A stretch of 33,315 nucleotides of DNA. Origin: Gemmatimonadota bacterium. GTDB taxonomy: Bacteria; Gemmatimonadota; Gemmatimonadetes; Longimicrobiales; Gaopeijiaceae. A model generated the notes under the pieces. The model saw nothing but the letters and a program-made list of their open reading frames with translations. It had not been told where the DNA came from and made no database searches. The stretch lies in contig JACQVF010000024.1 in the NCBI GenBank assembly GCA_016209885.1, positions 1-33,315 on the forward strand, read 5' to 3'. Below, piece after piece: positions 30,499 to 33,315 of this stretch; the first letter of the stretch is position 1; each line of letters starts with the position of its first letter. The translations under genes and the position numbers were made by a program.

Positions 30499-32166
30499 GT
30501 GAACGGGAGGGTGGTGACCGTCGACGACCGCTTTTCGATCGCGGAAGCGGTCGCGGCACGGCAAGGCCGCGTGCTCGCCGTCGGCGAGACCTCGGATGTG
30601 CGTGCGACCGCAGGCCCCGGTGCCCGGGTGGTCGATCTCGGCGGCAGGACGGTGACGCCGGGCTTCATCGACACGCACGGCCACATCGGCCTCTTCGGGC
30701 TCATGACCCTGTGGGTGTCGCTCACCGGTGCCCGCTCGATCGCGGAGATCCGGCAACGGATCGTCGAGCGGGTGAAGGCGACCCCCAAGGGGGATTGGGT
30801 GGTCACGACCCCCGTGGGAGACGAGCCGTATTTCTTCGAGGTCCCGAACGTTCTCGCCGAGAGGCGCTTCCCCAACCGCTGGGACCTCGATCCGATTTCC
30901 CCGGATAACCCCGTCTACATCACCGCCCCGACCAACCGCGTGCCGAACACCGCCATCCTGAACTCCCGCGCGCTCGCGCTCGCCGGGATCGAGCGAAGCA
31001 CAGCGGCGGACCTCGAGGGCGTCGAGGTCGTGAAGGACGACAAGACGGGCGAGCCCACGGGCGAGCTCCGCGGCATGCAGCCCATCTACAACCCCTCTCC
31101 CTTCTTCGCCCGCCTCTCGGCGCTTCTTCCGCCGCTGACCTACGAGCAGCGGCGCGCCGGCATTGGCAATCTCGCTCCGCGGTTCGCTGCCGGCGGGACG
31201 ACGGCGCTGCTCGAGAATCACCTGACGTCTCCCGAGGAGCTACGGGTCTACGCCGAGCTTCTGGAAGAGGGGCAGCTTCCGGTGCGGGTGTTCTTCACCT
31301 TCGACATCGACCCCCGCCGTCCACTCGACGAGATCGAGGAGTTCCTCCGCACGGTCTCTTTCGCGGGCGGGAGAGGCTTCGGAACCTCGCGTCTCCGCGC
31401 CACCGGGGTGAGCCTCGGTCTGGACGGCCCCCACTGGCACGGAACGGCGGTTGCGGCCGAGCCCTACGAGGGTCCCTACGGGAAGCCCGTGAATCCGGGT
31501 CCCCTCGTCGACCGCAGCCTTTACGCGGAGATCCTCAAGCGAGCGGCCCGTCACGGCCTGCGGGTGCACGCCGAGGCAGCCGGGCGCGGCGCGATCGCCA
31601 TCGCTCTGGGGGCGATGGCGGCCGTCGACCAGGAAGTGGCTCGGATCGGGGATTGCCGATGGGTGCTCGAGCACTGCGAGTTCCCGACGAAGAAGCAGAT
31701 CCTCGAGTGCAAGCGCCTCGGGGTCGTGCCGACCACGGCCACGAACTTCATCTGGGGTAAGGGCGAGGAGGTTTTCCTGCAGCGGCTCGGCCGGGAGTAT
31801 GCGGAGCAGGCGATCCCGCTGAGGAGCTGGCTCGACGCGGGGGTGCCGGTTTGCCAGAGCACGGACTGGGGCCCCCGCGAAGCGATGTTCACGATCTGGC
31901 AGTCGCTCGCCCGCAAGGCGGGGCTGACGGGAGCCACGGTCGGTGCGCGGGAGAAGATCAGCCGGGAGGAGGCGCTGCGAATCTTCACGCGAAACCCCGC
32001 CTATGCCCTCTTCATGGAAGACGAGCTCGGCTCGATCGAGCCGGGGAAGCTTGCTGATCTCGTCGTCCTCGACGGTGACCTCGTCGATTGCCCGCAGGAC
32101 GACATCCGCGAGATGGCGGTCGCGGCGACGATCGTCGACGGAGAGGTGGTGGCGGGGGCGCTCTAG
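30499..32166 (+). CDS. Amidohydrolase, amidohydro_3 (YtcJ-like) family
   Basis: From GTG 30499 the protein has 555 residues. The N-terminal beta segment (VVTVDDRFSIAEAVAARQGR) leads to the metal motif FIDTHGHIG (His60, His62). Further metal-site candidates are HAEAAGRG, LEHCEF and the late Asp in CQSTDWGP. The C-terminus has the usual second beta part (GSIEPGKLADLVVLDGDLVD). It should hydrolyse an amide, carbamate or ring bond. The GTG 30499 has no ribosome site, and in-frame sequence upstream (YQPKTLALVNGR) also looks like protein, so the natural start is probably GTG 30447, put out of frame by the tandem repeat. Confidence 0.9.
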   Translation: MNGRVVTVDDRFSIAEAVAARQGRVLAVGETSDVRATAGPGARVVDLGGRTVTPGFIDTHGHIGLFGLMTLWVSLTGARSIAEIRQRIVERVKATPKGDWVVTTPVGDEPYFFEVPNVLAERRFPNRWDLDPISPDNPVYITAPTNRVPNTAILNSRALALAGIERSTAADLEGVEVVKDDKTGEPTGELRGMQPIYNPSPFFARLSALLPPLTYEQRRAGIGNLAPRFAAGGTTALLENHLTSPEELRVYAELLEEGQLPVRVFFTFDIDPRRPLDEIEEFLRTVSFAGGRGFGTSRLRATGVSLGLDGPHWHGTAVAAEPYEGPYGKPVNPGPLVDRSLYAEILKRAARHGLRVHAEAAGRGAIAIALGAMAAVDQEVARIGDCRWVLEHCEFPTKKQILECKRLGVVPTTATNFIWGKGEEVFLQRLGREYAEQAIPLRSWLDAGVPVCQSTDWGPREAMFTIWQSLARKAGLTGATVGAREKISREEALRIFTRNPAYALFMEDELGSIEPGKLADLVVLDGDLVDCPQDDIREMAVAATIVDGEVVAGAL

Positions 32167-32236
32167 TCGCGCCGCGGCCGACACGACGTCCAACCAGCAC
32201 GGCCTTCCAGGGCCGCAGAGAGAAAGGGTGATTCAT

Positions 32237-32719
32237 ATGAAGAACACCGCCGTCGTCGACCTCTTGAACAAGATCATGGAGATGGAGCTCGCCGGTGTCG
32301 TGCGCTACACGCACTATTCGCTCATGGTGTACGGGTTCGGGCGCCTCCCGATCGTCTCCTGGCTGCGCGGCGAGGCCCAGACGTCGCTCGAGCACGCCCA
32401 GGCCGCGGGGGAGCTGGTCACGCACCTCGGCGCCCATCCCTCGCTGGCGATCGGGCCCCTGCTGGAGACCCGCAAGCACGAGATCGGCGACATCCTGCGC
32501 GAGGCGATGGAGCACGAGTCGAAGAGCCTCGCGGTCTACCGCGAGCTGCTCTCCCGCGTGCAGGGCGAGTCGGTGATGCTCGAGGAGTACGCGCGCAAGA
32601 TGATCTTCGAGGAGGAGCAGCACCTGGGCGAGGTCGACAAGATGTTACGCCAGCCCGGCGACATCCATTCCGTGGCGGGTTCCAAGTCGGCCGCGATCGC
32701 GGCCCAGCGCAAGTCGTGA
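32237..32719 (+). CDS. Ferritin-like (bacterioferritin/DPS-like) protein
   Basis: This 160-aa all-helical protein starts VVDLLNKIMEMELAGVVRYT and has LEHAQAAGELVTHLGAHPSL, MEHESKSLAVYRELLSRV and MIFEEEQHLGEVDKML. It fits a four-helix ferritin-like bundle; the last helix has a good ExxH (EEQH), but the second-helix motif reads LEHA, so the diiron site may differ from classical bacterioferritin. It probably stores iron or detoxifies peroxide. AGAAAGGG lies upstream of ATG 32237. It begins 70 bp after the amidohydrolase stop. Confidence 0.85.
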   Translation: MKNTAVVDLLNKIMEMELAGVVRYTHYSLMVYGFGRLPIVSWLRGEAQTSLEHAQAAGELVTHLGAHPSLAIGPLLETRKHEIGDILREAMEHESKSLAVYRELLSRVQGESVMLEEYARKMIFEEEQHLGEVDKMLRQPGDIHSVAGSKSAAIAAQRKS

Positions 32720-32850
32720 TAGGCGACCCCGCTGGTCCACCCGATGCAGTGGCTTGGCGTCGGCACGTTGGCCGAGCGGCGTGTGCGGCTCAATCGAGCT
32801 GCGAATCGAACATGTCCGGGACGCCGGGGGGAGATCGGGCGGATAGAGCC

Positions 32851-32871
32851 GCGGGGCATTCCGTGCCCCGC
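32851..32871. repeat. Perfect 8-bp stem hairpin
   Basis: GCGGGGCA-TTCCG-TGCCCCGC forms a perfect stem with a 5-nt loop in the non-coding stretch between the ferritin-like gene and the IS91-type fragment. No T-run follows on either side. It may belong to the end of the insertion element or stop convergent transcription. Confidence 0.5.
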
Positions 32872-32961
32872 AGTGGGCATCTCGGTTTGCGTGCTCCCCG
32901 CATTTCGCCCTGCGCGCGACCCACCGCCAGCCTCCGAAGCGCAGAGCGACCGGGCAGCCCC

Positions 32962-33315
32962 GACGGCACGGCTCCGCAGTCGAGCGCTCGGCCCGAACAC
33001 GCCATGGTAGAGGAGGGGGTTCACGCGGGGCCGGGGCACGAGGGCGGCGAGCTTCTCGATCAACTCGTGCGGCTCGAACAGGACCGCCCGCGTGCCGTCG
33101 TCCCACACGCGGCGCAGGGTAAGAAGGATCTTTCCGTTGGGAGTGATCTCGAGCGCATCCTGCGCCACCGGCGGGCGCAGCACGTAGCGCGCGAGGTGCT
33201 CGAGGCGGCAGCGGTCGCCCGCGGGCACGGCGACGTTGGCGTGCAGGTCAAAGCCCCCGACATGAGCCTGACGCTCCCCGCCGAGCGTCACCAGCGGAGC
33301 GCCGCGGTGCCGGCC
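32962..33315 (-). pseudogene. IS91-type (Y2/HUH) transposase, fragment running off the window
   Basis: The frame is open to the window edge and reads GFDLHANVAVPAGDRCRLEH, LARYVLRPPVAQDALEIT, LLTLRRVWDDGTRAVLFEPH and ELIEKLAALVPRPRVNPLLY ending HGVFGPSARLRSRAV. This is the C-terminal part of Transposase_32-type IS91 proteins. The catalytic tyrosines would lie around or beyond this segment. After about 32962 homology fades into unrelated frames, so the C-terminal end is lost or degenerate. The 240 bp to the ferritin-like stop contain only a hairpin. Confidence 0.75.

Noticed and set aside
1..33315. CRISPR arrays, tRNA or rRNA genes, riboswitches
   Set aside because: No regularly spaced repeats, cloverleaf or rRNA sequence was recognised on either strand; the short repeats present are dispersed or tandem without spacers.

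Overview
The window is 33.3 kb of high-GC DNA with frequent GTG starts, strong GGAGG-type ribosome binding sites and genes overlapping by ATGA. Lipid and CoA metabolism genes, a sigma54 regulator, a DUF1302-type protein, toxin-antitoxin pairs and many transposase fragments suggest an uncultivated soil or sediment bacterium of proteobacterial, Myxococcota or Binatota-like type. No rRNA, tRNA or marker protein is present, so the taxon cannot be fixed.

Region 1 (about 0.1-13.5 kb) is one coherent catabolic locus. A truncated DUF1302 gene runs left. Thirteen genes run right: an ABM-domain protein, acyl-CoA dehydrogenase, two MaoC-type hydratase subunits, ThDP E1 alpha and beta, a stand-alone lipoyl protein, an E2 acyltransferase core, two SDRs with a metallo-beta-lactamase-fold hydrolase between them, an acyl-CoA ligase and a broken MmgE/PrpD gene. 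Facing them is a GAF-PAS-AAA+-Fis sigma54 activator. The 468-bp divergent intergenic region carries a near-consensus -24/-12 promoter in each direction, with a cluster of inverted repeats between. The likely scheme is CoA activation, dehydrogenation, hydration, oxidation and then ThDP/lipoyl-dependent cleavage to acyl-CoA. The substrate is unknown.

Region 2 (13.5-16.5 kb) holds an exported flavin amine oxidase fused to a class I cytochrome c, between two copies of a 106/107-bp repeat. A transposase C-terminus and a 119-bp repeat identical to the first 119 bases of the window follow.

Region 3 (16.5-25.1 kb) is accessory DNA. It has a DUF6036 nucleotidyltransferase with an unknown partner, VapBC and Phd/VapC modules with palindromic operators, an intact two-domain MaoC protein, a DRG-like TGS GTPase and many gene pieces (amidase, IS66, MATE, a glycosyltransferase whose halves point in opposite directions, enoyl-CoA hydratase, a metal-receptor protein, IS110). 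Several pieces carry single-base frameshifts, some in homopolymers.

Region 4 (25.2-33.3 kb) has a TetR regulator bracketed by AGTCCCC hairpins, an M24 peptidase with an NTF2-like protein, the C-terminus of a DMSO-reductase-family alpha subunit followed by a 40-aa Tat leader ORF and a small membrane protein with an amber codon, a rhomboid protease, an amidohydrolase preceded by a 10-bp tandem repeat, a ferritin-like protein and an IS91-type transposase fragment at the edge.

The unifying oddity is a roughly 42-nt element, in six full, partial or diverged copies, that repeatedly sits exactly where unrelated or truncated genes meet. It is either a mobile-element remnant driving rearrangement or a repeat that caused chimeric assembly. 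Read mapping across the junctions would decide.
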